Shown here: piece after piece, positions 7,314-14,752 of the stretch | Numbering within the stretch: the first letter of the stretch is position 1 | How the letters are laid out: the number at the start of each line of letters is the position of its first letter | Assembly (NCBI GenBank): GCA_041600415.1 | Contig: JBFIKF010000002.1 | Location: forward strand, 419,293 to 483,292 | Length of the DNA: 64,000 nt | DNA from: JBFJKD01 sp041600415 | GTDB lineage: Bacteria; Pseudomonadota; Gammaproteobacteria; Pseudomonadales; Porticoccaceae | Reading direction: 5' to 3' | The notes under the pieces: generated by a model | Databases searched by the model: none | Told to the model about the DNA's origin: nothing | The model's input: only the letters and a program-made list of their open reading frames with translations | Position numbers and translations under genes: made by a program

Positions 7314-8999
7314 CTAAGCACCCTGCCAGGTATCGCGCAGGCCGATGGTACGGTTGAAAACCAGTTTTGCGGGGGTACTATCCCGCACGTCCGGGCAGAA
7401 ATATCCCTCCCGTTCAAACTGAACAGCTGGCCCCGCTGTCAGGGCTGCCAGACCGGCCTCCCCTTTACAATTCGACAGGACCTGCAAAGAATCCGGATTT
7501 AACCCGGCGCGAAAATCCGCGCCATCCGCCCCCGGCTCAGGAACGTTGAACAAACGATCGTAGAGACGCACTTCGCAGGTTACACAGTCCTCAGCGTTTA
7601 CCCAGTGGATTACACCGCGGGGTTTAATGTCGGCTGGCGGGTCCTCGCCCAGGGTATTGGGCACCACGCGCGCCACAATTTCTGTAATCTCCCCGGCGGC
7701 ATCGTGCTGTACCTGTTCCGCCTGAATCACATAGGCGCCCCGCAGGCGCACCCATTCGCCGGGCACCAGGCGCTTGAATTTTTTGCGCGACAGGGTGTGA
7801 TCCTCGTTAAAATCGTCGCGGTCGATATACAGCTCGCGACCAATCGTTACTGTTCTGCTGCCCATATCTTCACGCTGCGGGTGGTTCGCCAGGGTCAGCA
7901 CTTCCGTATTCCCCTCGGGCCAATTGCTCAGAGTCACTTTGAGGGGACGCAGTACGCACATCGCCCGCGGCGCGTTGTCGTTCAGTTCGGCGCGGATAAA
8001 GTGCTCAAATTGCGCCATGTCCACAACGCCATCAGTTTTCGCAATTGCCAGACTGTCGCAGAAGTTGCGTATCGCCGCTGCCGGCACACCGCGACGCCGC
8101 AATGCAGCGAGGGTGGGCAGGCGCGGATCATCCCAGCCGCTCACGTGATGTTCCTCGACCAGCTGTTTCAATTTGCGTTTACTGGTGACCGTGTAGTTCA
8201 GGTTCAGTCGGCCAAACTCGAATTGTCTTGGCCGGGACGGTACTGGCAAATTGTCGATTAACCATTCATACAGCGGCCGATGATCGGCAAACTCCAGCGT
8301 ACACAGTGAATGGGTTACCCCCTCCAGCGCATCTTCCTGGCCGTGGGCGAAATCGTAGGATGGGTAGATATTCCACTGATCGCCAGTGCGATGGTGGGGT
8401 TGGCGTTTGACGCGGTACAGCACCGGGTCACGCAGGTTGATATTGGCCGCCGCCATATCAATTTTCGCGCGCAGCACCATTTTACCTTCCGCGATCGCAC
8501 CGGCGCGCATCTGTTCCAGCAGCTCCAGGGATTCGGCTACCGTGCGCTCCCGGTAGGGACTGTCGCGCCCGGGGGCGGTGAGCGTGCCCCGGTATTCTCT
8601 GGTTTGGTCCGCGTCGAGCTCACACACATAGGCCTTATTTTCCCGCACCAACAGCTGCGCCCAATCGTACAGTTGCGCAAAATAATCCGACGCGTAGCGC
8701 ACTGATCCGGCCCACTGAAACCCCAGCCAGCGCACATCTTCGATGATGGCGCTGACAAACTCCTCGCTCTCAGTCTCGGGATTGGTATCGTCAAAGCGCA
8801 GATTGCAGGTTCCGGAAAATTGCTCGGCTATGCCAAAGTTTAGGCAAATAGATTTGGCATGACCGATGTGTAGATAACCGTTGGGTTCCGGTGGAAAGCG
8901 AGTAACCACAGAGTGCACCTGCCCGCTCCGCAGGTCCTGTTGCACTATCTGCTGAATAAAATTCTGGCTCTCGACTTTAGTGATACGGCTGTCGCTCAT
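7314..8999 (-). CDS. glnS: Glutaminyl-tRNA synthetase
   Basis: Class I synthetase charging tRNA-Gln, 561 residues. The HIGH region is PPEPNGYLHIGHAKSI (about 36-51) and the KMSKS equivalent is VTSKRKLKQLVE. The C-terminal anticodon-binding beta-barrels contain WVNAEDCVTCEVRLYDRLF. The start MSDSRITK is preferred over an upstream in-frame codon because it matches the normal N-terminus. It shares the strand with cysS and is divergent from ppiB. Confidence 0.97.
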   Translation of the reverse strand: MSDSRITKVESQNFIQQIVQQDLRSGQVHSVVTRFPPEPNGYLHIGHAKSICLNFGIAEQFSGTCNLRFDDTNPETESEEFVSAIIEDVRWLGFQWAGSVRYASDYFAQLYDWAQLLVRENKAYVCELDADQTREYRGTLTAPGRDSPYRERTVAESLELLEQMRAGAIAEGKMVLRAKIDMAAANINLRDPVLYRVKRQPHHRTGDQWNIYPSYDFAHGQEDALEGVTHSLCTLEFADHRPLYEWLIDNLPVPSRPRQFEFGRLNLNYTVTSKRKLKQLVEEHHVSGWDDPRLPTLAALRRRGVPAAAIRNFCDSLAIAKTDGVVDMAQFEHFIRAELNDNAPRAMCVLRPLKVTLSNWPEGNTEVLTLANHPQREDMGSRTVTIGRELYIDRDDFNEDHTLSRKKFKRLVPGEWVRLRGAYVIQAEQVQHDAAGEITEIVARVVPNTLGEDPPADIKPRGVIHWVNAEDCVTCEVRLYDRLFNVPEPGADGADFRAGLNPDSLQVLSNCKGEAGLAALTAGPAVQFEREGYFCPDVRDSTPAKLVFNRTIGLRDTWQGA

Positions 9000-9171
9000 A
9001 GGAGAATTTTCCAAAGGTCTACAGCGGGCGCGCACCGCTGGGCTGCAACCGGGATACGGAATCGGACAAGTGGGCGATTATAGCCGCTTGCGCCCCCATC
9101 AATAAACCGCGATGTTCCATTCCGTCACTAAAGTGCTTATCATTCCTCTGGTACTTAACAAGGAATTGCCC

Positions 9172-9681
9172 ATGATCACGCTACACACCAACTACGGCGA
9201 AATTGCCGTCGAACTGGATTTCGAGAAAGCTCCCCTAACCGCCGCCAACTTTCTGCAATATTGCCGGGATGAATTTTATAACGACACGATATTTCATCGC
9301 GTTATCTCTAATTTTATGATTCAGGGTGGGGGGATGACGGCCGATATGACCGAAAAATCTGGTCGCCCACCTATCGAAAACGAAGCGGATAACGGCCTGA
9401 GCAACGATACCGGAACCCTCGCCATGGCACGCACCATGGAGCCTCATTCCGCCTCATCCCAGTTCTTTATCAACGTCGCCGACAACCATTTTCTCAATCA
9501 TCAGGGCAAAAACCCTCAGGGCTGGGGCTATGCCGTATTTGGTAAAGTCGTTGCGGGCATGGATACCGTGGAAAAAATAAAAGGAGTGGCCACCGGAAAC
9601 AGTGGTCACCACCAGGACGTACCTCGTGAGTCCGTTGTCATTGAACGAGTGGTGGTATCGGACGCTTACGCCGACCGTTAA
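9172..9681 (+). CDS. ppiB: Cyclophilin-type peptidyl-prolyl isomerase
   Basis: Cytosolic PPIase catalysing cis-trans isomerisation of proline peptide bonds. The 169-residue product has no signal peptide (PpiB type) and shows the cyclophilin core: IFHRVISNFMIQGG, the AMARTMEPHSASSQFFINV substrate-binding strand, and the FGKVVAGMDTVEKI segment. The ATG at 9172 follows AAGGA by 7 nt; a longer frame upstream is not needed. Its stop overlaps the start of lpxH (TAATG), a classic two-gene operon. Confidence 0.95.
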   Translation: MITLHTNYGEIAVELDFEKAPLTAANFLQYCRDEFYNDTIFHRVISNFMIQGGGMTADMTEKSGRPPIENEADNGLSNDTGTLAMARTMEPHSASSQFFINVADNHFLNHQGKNPQGWGYAVFGKVVAGMDTVEKIKGVATGNSGHHQDVPRESVVIERVVVSDAYADR

Positions 9682-10415
9682 TGTCAATTCTGCTGATCTC
9701 CGACCTGCACCTTTCCGCCGAAAGACCCGAAATCACCGCTGCCTTTTTCAGTTTTCTGGAAAAGTCGGCGGCCAGGGCAGAGGCGCTCTATATTCTCGGC
9801 GATCTGTTCGAAATATGGATTGGTGACGACGACCCCGCGCCACTCGCCACCACTGTCGCCGCAGCATTGCGACGCGTCACCAAACATGGCACGCGCGTGT
9901 ATTTGCAGCGCGGCAACAGAGATTTTGCATTAGGTGAACATTTTTCCCGGAACGCCGGATGCACCCTGCTGCCCGATTATCATGTAGCAAATTTTTATGG
10001 TGAACAGGTACTGCTCTTGCACGGCGATACCCTGTGCACGGACGATCGGCAATATCAACGTTTTCGCCGCTTGATTCGCTGCCCCCCCGTGCTCGGGTTA
10101 CTGCGCCGACTACCCCTGTCACTGCGGCGCAAACTGGCTACCAGGGGACGTTTGAAAAGTATGGCCACTAATGCCAACAAGGCCGAGAACATTATGGATG
10201 TGGCGCCAAATGCAGTAATTGCGGCACTGCAACGCGCGGGGGTGCGAACTATGATTCACGGCCACACCCATCGGCCCGGCGCGCACGCTCTGGATGCAAA
10301 CGGTAAAACTGCTGAGCGCATCGTACTGGGGGACTGGGATCGCGAGGGCTGGGTGCTCACTGCTCAGCCCAGCGGACTCGAATTAAGCAGTTTTGATATC
10401 GAGCCGTTGCAGTAA
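9681..10415 (+). CDS. lpxH: UDP-2,3-diacylglucosamine diphosphatase LpxH
   Basis: Peripheral inner-membrane metallophosphoesterase cleaving UDP-2,3-diacylglucosamine to lipid X in lipid A synthesis. The 244 residues carry all five motifs: ISDLHL (N-terminus), GDLFEIWIGDD, RGNRDF, HGDTLCTDD and HGHTHRP. The start overlaps the ppiB stop by one base, implying translational coupling. Confidence 0.95.
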   Translation: MSILLISDLHLSAERPEITAAFFSFLEKSAARAEALYILGDLFEIWIGDDDPAPLATTVAAALRRVTKHGTRVYLQRGNRDFALGEHFSRNAGCTLLPDYHVANFYGEQVLLLHGDTLCTDDRQYQRFRRLIRCPPVLGLLRRLPLSLRRKLATRGRLKSMATNANKAENIMDVAPNAVIAALQRAGVRTMIHGHTHRPGAHALDANGKTAERIVLGDWDREGWVLTAQPSGLELSSFDIEPLQ

Positions 10416-10448
10416 GCGCAGCGACCGACAAACACCGCTGGCATTATC

Positions 10449-11726
10449 CTAAAAACGATAGTTAACGCGCGCGGTGACAATATGTACATCCACCGCATCA
10501 AAATGCCCGGCCAGAGTGCCCGCACCAGGAATCGGTAGAATGGGCTCTGCGTCGTAGGCGTCCGTGGCGCCAATTCGTGCGTAGCTGTAACCCACATCGG
10601 CCGATAACTGACGGTTAAGCTCCGCACCCATACCGGCGGCCCAGCGCCACTGTTCCCGGGAGGGAAAATACACGGTACCCACTGCTTTTTGCACCGGGTC
10701 GCCATCGTAGCCAACGCCCGTCGCCAACCACAACGTCGGCGTCAACTGATAGCGGGCACCCAGGGCGAAATGCCAGGTGTCCTGTAAACCGTCGCCATAC
10801 ACCGCCTGGTCGATGGGTCCCGCCTGGGCACGCAGGTCGCCGAAATTGCTCCAGGACTGGCGGCCGATATTGGTGGAAACCTGCCATTTATCGTTGATCT
10901 GACAGGTTGTACTGAACAACCAATGCTCGGGAACCACGAGATTCATGCTGATCTGGTCAAATTGCAAATCCTGGAGCAGGCCGCCTAATACGGGATGCAA
11001 ACCTGACCCTTTTAATTTGGCCTTATGCTGGTGCTCCGTCTCGGAAGTCCACACCAACCCCAGCCGCAGGGACGGAGTAGCCTGGTACAGCACTCCCAGG
11101 GTCGCGCCGATATCATAGGAATTATCGGTAAAGGATATACGGCCATCGGGCAGATCTTGTGGCCCCCCGTAAATCGAATTATTAACCACCACCCCTGCTT
11201 CCAGCTCGCTTTTTTGGAGGTGCAACGCCACGCCAATGGAAAGCGCCTCATTGATTTTCCAGGCTGCGGCGGGGGATAAATTGAGGGTTACCCAGCGCGC
11301 GTCGATCAGATAGTAGCGTCCCGGCCAATCTCGATCATAGGGCATCTCCGCACCCAAAAAGGAATGTACCCCCAACCCGAAACTCAGCTCCCCCAATGAT
11401 GCGCCACCAAGATAAAATGCCCCACCCGGCAGGGACGAATACGCGCCATCATCGCGCCCAGCGCTAAATGCTGCTTCCGTATAAATGCCTTGCAGTGCGC
11501 CACTAAAAATCAGTCCATCCAGTTCGCTCAAACCTGCGGGATTACTGGCGACCACCGAGGCATCATCGCTAATGGTCGCTCGTCCTGCTCCCGCCTGATA
11601 GGACGACCCCGAGCCGTCTTCGTAGGTGAGCAAACCGCCCGCGCTCACCGCCGTAGCCGCAAGCTGCGCCAGCAGCACGATTAAACCTGCCATTACATTT
11701 GTACTATCCAGCCGCCACTTACGCAT
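10449..11726 (-). CDS. FadL/OmpP1 family outer-membrane transporter
   Basis: Outer-membrane 14-strand barrel of the FadL/TodX family, which lets hydrophobic molecules such as long-chain fatty acids diffuse across. The 425-residue precursor has a signal peptide (MAGLIVLLAQLAATAVSA), then the plug segment with ATISDDASVVASNPAGLS, containing the NPAG hallmark. It ends in an aromatic residue (VNYRF*), the outer-membrane insertion signal. It is divergent from an AraC-family regulator. A tandem repeat suited to AraC binding lies in the shared intergenic region, so the regulator probably controls this porin. Confidence 0.88.
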   Translation of the reverse strand: MRKWRLDSTNVMAGLIVLLAQLAATAVSAGGLLTYEDGSGSSYQAGAGRATISDDASVVASNPAGLSELDGLIFSGALQGIYTEAAFSAGRDDGAYSSLPGGAFYLGGASLGELSFGLGVHSFLGAEMPYDRDWPGRYYLIDARWVTLNLSPAAAWKINEALSIGVALHLQKSELEAGVVVNNSIYGGPQDLPDGRISFTDNSYDIGATLGVLYQATPSLRLGLVWTSETEHQHKAKLKGSGLHPVLGGLLQDLQFDQISMNLVVPEHWLFSTTCQINDKWQVSTNIGRQSWSNFGDLRAQAGPIDQAVYGDGLQDTWHFALGARYQLTPTLWLATGVGYDGDPVQKAVGTVYFPSREQWRWAAGMGAELNRQLSADVGYSYARIGATDAYDAEPILPIPGAGTLAGHFDAVDVHIVTARVNYRF

Positions 11727-11826
11727 TCCAGTTTCCTGTGTCCTTCTCTCATATCAACATGCACTGCCCACACACGCAGAATAATGCTGTGGGGACTTGC
11801 AGGGAGCACTGTACGCGGCAAATTAT

Positions 11827-11860
11827 GGTATTTCTTATAATTAATTAGGTATTTTTTATA
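11827..11860. promoter_or_regulatory. Tandem direct repeat, probable AraC-type operator
   Basis: GGTATTTCTTATA (11827-11839) and GGTATTTTTTATA (11848-11860) are direct repeats, 12 of 13 identical and offset by 21 bp, two helical turns. This is the geometry expected of a dimeric AraC-family activator. The site is 25 bp upstream of the araC-type gene and about 100 bp from the divergent FadL-type start. Confidence 0.55.
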
Positions 11861-11884
11861 TATTATTTCAGGTAGCATTCCGTT

Positions 11885-12805
11885 ATGGTGATTTCTAACT
11901 CCCTCGCTAGCGCGCCGGACAGTCAGCCCTTGTTGAGTGAGCTGATGCGCGATGTGATGGGCAAGCCTCGGGTGTCAATCAATTTGAGCGACGCCATGGG
12001 GGTGCAACTGGAAAGCTACACTGTGCCCTTTGGTCGGCTATCCATACCGCCCCTGCCCCGTCCACTACTGGTTATCTATGGTCTCGGCAACCCGTTGTCC
12101 TATGTGTTTCCAGCAGAGACCCGTCCCGCCCAATTGCTGCCGGGGCTGATCACGGTGATTCCCGAGCGGTTTAGCGCCGACCTGAACGTGGTCAATAGCG
12201 GCGACATTCTGGTGGTGTACAGCGATACGAGGAATGTCGACGATCCCCTGGAAGAATGGGCACAGTCGCTGCCCACCTCTTTACATAATTTTATCAGCGA
12301 ACTGATTCCGCCTCTGGCCAGGCGCATCGCCGAGGCCGCTGAAAAAGCGCGTCCCGGGGATCATTCGGCGGCGGAACACCTCAATTTGCTGGGTCAGGCG
12401 CTCACGGCGGAGCTGCGCGCGGTGCTACCCCGGGGTGATCAACAATCGACAACCCAGACTCCCCGCGCTTTCGACTATGTCAATCGCGTGCTGCCGATCA
12501 TTCATCAGCGGCTTGCGGATCCGTTGCCGCTGAAGCTTCTCGCCCGGGAAGCCGGCATTGGCGTGACGGTGCTCACCAGTAGCTTTCAAACGATTACCGG
12601 GAAAACGCCACACCGCTACCTGCTGGAGGCGCGTGTCGAACGGGGTGCGGAACTGTTGCGCAACACCCAGCTGAGCCTGTCGGATATTGCCGAGCAAACG
12701 GGTTTAAGCAGCCAGAGCCACTTCAACCTGGTATTCAAACGCTATTTTGGCGTGACACCCCGGCTTTATCGACTGCACTTTGTGCAGAAAACTACCACCA
12801 GTTAG
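11885..12805 (+). CDS. AraC-family transcriptional regulator
   Basis: A 306-residue protein. An N-terminal ligand/dimerisation domain (about 1-200) precedes a C-terminal double helix-turn-helix (about 205-300) with PLKLLAREAGIGVTVLTSSF and LSLSDIAEQTGLSSQSHFN, then the family signature FKRYFGVTPRLYR. It is divergent from a FadL-type porin, with a 21-bp-spaced direct repeat between them, pointing to control of hydrophobic substrate uptake (inference). The 3' end overlaps the convergent miaE gene by 4 bp. Confidence 0.9.
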   Translation: MVISNSLASAPDSQPLLSELMRDVMGKPRVSINLSDAMGVQLESYTVPFGRLSIPPLPRPLLVIYGLGNPLSYVFPAETRPAQLLPGLITVIPERFSADLNVVNSGDILVVYSDTRNVDDPLEEWAQSLPTSLHNFISELIPPLARRIAEAAEKARPGDHSAAEHLNLLGQALTAELRAVLPRGDQQSTTQTPRAFDYVNRVLPIIHQRLADPLPLKLLAREAGIGVTVLTSSFQTITGKTPHRYLLEARVERGAELLRNTQLSLSDIAEQTGLSSQSHFNLVFKRYFGVTPRLYRLHFVQKTTTS

Positions 12806-13413
12806 CCAGGTGGACCCGAGTGAAAACGAAACTCCAGGTCGGGGGATTGAATCAGGCGCATTTCTTCGCGGGCGAAATATTCGATGCGCGCCGCCAGATC
12901 ATCGGCGGCCACAGTTTTTGCCAGATTCAGATAATCCCGATAATGGCGTGCCTCAGACTTGAGCAAAGAACGGTAAAACATCTGCAGTTCCGCGTCCGCG
13001 AGGAGCGGTGCCAGCGCCGCAAAACGTTCACAGGAACGCGCCTCGATAAAGGCTCCCACTATCAGCGTATCCACCAGCTTGGCCGGTTCATGGGTGCGTG
13101 CTTTCTGCCGCAAACCGGCGGCGTAGCCCGCGGCGGGTAGCTGCCGATACACAATGTCGCGCTTTTCCATCAGCGCGATTACCTGCTCAAAATGACGCAG
13201 TTCCTCCCGCGCCAACCGGGACATCTTGTTCAGCAAGTCGAAATTGTCGACGTAGCGGTAAATAAGATTGAGTGCGGTGCTGGCGGCTTTTTTTTCACAA
13301 TTGGCGTGATCGATCAGCAACAGCTCCGGTTCCGACAGGGCCCAATCGAGCCAGGCGGGCGGGGTTGGACAGAGCAGAAAGTCACGCAGCTCGTCGAGGG
13401 TGTTCACCCACAA
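12802..13413 (-). CDS. miaE: tRNA-(ms2io6A37) hydroxylase MiaE
   Basis: Non-haem di-iron monooxygenase hydroxylating 2-methylthio-N6-isopentenyl-adenosine at position 37 of tRNAs. The ~200-residue all-helical product shows ferritin-like iron ligands: IDHANCEKKAAS, the EELRHFEQV helix, FIEARSCERF, and SEARHYRDYL. The start is either TTG at 13413, directly after the GST stop, or GTG at 13407; neither has an ideal ribosome site. It abuts the GST gene upstream on the same strand and is probably translated from the same message. Confidence 0.9.
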   Translation of the reverse strand: MWVNTLDELRDFLLCPTPPAWLDWALSEPELLLIDHANCEKKAASTALNLIYRYVDNFDLLNKMSRLAREELRHFEQVIALMEKRDIVYRQLPAAGYAAGLRQKARTHEPAKLVDTLIVGAFIEARSCERFAALAPLLADAELQMFYRSLLKSEARHYRDYLNLAKTVAADDLAARIEYFAREEMRLIQSPDLEFRFHSGPPG

Positions 13414-14061
13414 TTACCTGGCGGCGGCAAACCCCTGCATGGCTTTATCTCTGTCCTGATTCACCTGTTTCACCATCGCATTCTGATTCATCAATTTGAG
13501 CCACTCGTTAAGGCCCGGCATTTCGATATTGATATCGCGACCGTAAACTTTTTTGACCGCCCACCCAACCAGCGTCACCGTGTAATAAAGCATCACGTCG
13601 GCGTAGGTCAACCTGTCCCCTGCAGCGTAGGGTCCAAACACCAGCAGGCGGTTCAGGGCGGCGATCCCCTTGTCCAGTTCCGGGGCAACCTTGTCCCTGA
13701 GTTCCTCGCTGAGCGGCGCCCCGAAAAATGCCGAACGAAACAGTTGGCGACCCACCAACTCCAGATACAACTCCGTTGCCTTCATCAGCTCCCGGGTTTT
13801 AGCCCGTTTAAAGTTATCTTCCGGAAACAACGCAATACCGGGAGAAATATCCTCCAGAAACTCGAAAATCACGCTGGTTTCGCTGATAAAGCCTTCGTCC
13901 GCTTCCAGGCAGGGAACCTTGCCCATCGGGCTCTGTTTGAGAAAAGTATCTTCCTGATTGGGCCGCACCACCACTTCCTCAAACTCAAAGCCCTTTTCCA
14001 ACAGCGCCAGCTTAACCATGTTGTAGTAATTGCTAACGGGAAAACCGTATAACTTCAGCAT
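13414..14061 (-). CDS. Glutathione S-transferase family protein
   Basis: A 215-residue soluble GST. The thioredoxin-like N-terminal domain (about 1-78) has KLYGFPVSNYYNMVKLAL, the cis-proline MGKVPCLE and the glutathione-contacting SETSVIFEFLED; an all-helical C-terminal domain follows. Two ATGs are adjacent (14064 and 14061); the second has better spacing from GGAG. It lies between a DUF1289 gene and miaE on one strand. Substrate unknown. Confidence 0.88.
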   Translation of the reverse strand: MLKLYGFPVSNYYNMVKLALLEKGFEFEEVVVRPNQEDTFLKQSPMGKVPCLEADEGFISETSVIFEFLEDISPGIALFPEDNFKRAKTRELMKATELYLELVGRQLFRSAFFGAPLSEELRDKVAPELDKGIAALNRLLVFGPYAAGDRLTYADVMLYYTVTLVGWAVKKVYGRDINIEMPGLNEWLKLMNQNAMVKQVNQDRDKAMQGFAAAR

Positions 14062-14092
14062 CATATTTCTCCAGTGATTCACCAATTTCTAA

Positions 14093-14548
14093 TTAATTTA
14101 CAGACAAACCCGGCGCAATGTACCGCTCGTAATGGGCCGCGGACAGCACATCAAAATCCCGTTCAATATCATCGCGCAGCTGGGTCAGCGGGATATTGCG
14201 GTACGCTGCATGCGTGCCCACCCCATAATCTTGCAACGCACCAATTCTGGATGCTTTGGCGCGCAACAACCCCTGCACCGAGCAGAGCGCGTTCACCCCC
14301 TGGTCGACAACCAGCTTGTGGCGCTGCAAGGTAGATTTCAACAACGCCTCATCCCGAATGTACAAACGCTTGCCCACCACGCTGGCCAGCAACTGCTCGA
14401 GTCTGCTCAACACCGCCCTGCGCTCGTCCTCGGTGTAGGTATTCCAGTGAATAACTTCGTGGGAAAAACGCTTACATCCACGGCATACGGTATCGCCGAT
14501 ACCGGTCGAGCAAATACCAATACAGGGGGTCTTTACGGTGCTAATCAT
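14093..14548 (-). CDS. DUF1289 domain protein
   Basis: A 151-residue protein. Its N-terminus carries the DUF1289 cysteine motif, TPCIGICSTGIGDTVCRGC followed by KRFSHEVIHW, suggesting a small metal or iron-sulphur binding module. The helical C-terminal ~100 residues are extra relative to the ~60-residue stand-alone family members. The start at 14548 places this motif at the N-terminus. The biochemical role of the family is not established. It precedes the GST and miaE genes on the same strand. Confidence 0.75.
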   Translation of the reverse strand: MISTVKTPCIGICSTGIGDTVCRGCKRFSHEVIHWNTYTEDERRAVLSRLEQLLASVVGKRLYIRDEALLKSTLQRHKLVVDQGVNALCSVQGLLRAKASRIGALQDYGVGTHAAYRNIPLTQLRDDIERDFDVLSAAHYERYIAPGLSVN

Positions 14549-14752
14549 GGTTAGGCACTGTACACATCGGCGTGAGCTGATGTAAAGCAGAGGACGGAAG
14601 GTTATCGCGATAGCGAGGCCATTACACCCGTGATCCGTTTCCTGTAAAATTAGCCGCCCGGGCTTGCCGGCCCCCATCGATGGACGTCATCGATAGCCCC
14701 AGTAGCGGCGACCACCGCGACGGGTAACATCATTAACACGAGGAACTCTACC

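Noticed and set aside
7605..8261. 218-aa open frame antisense to glnS
   Set aside because: Shadow of glnS without a start signal.
13192..14052. 286-aa open frame antisense to the GST and miaE genes
   Set aside because: Both genes on the other strand are clear family members; composition is that of a shadow frame.
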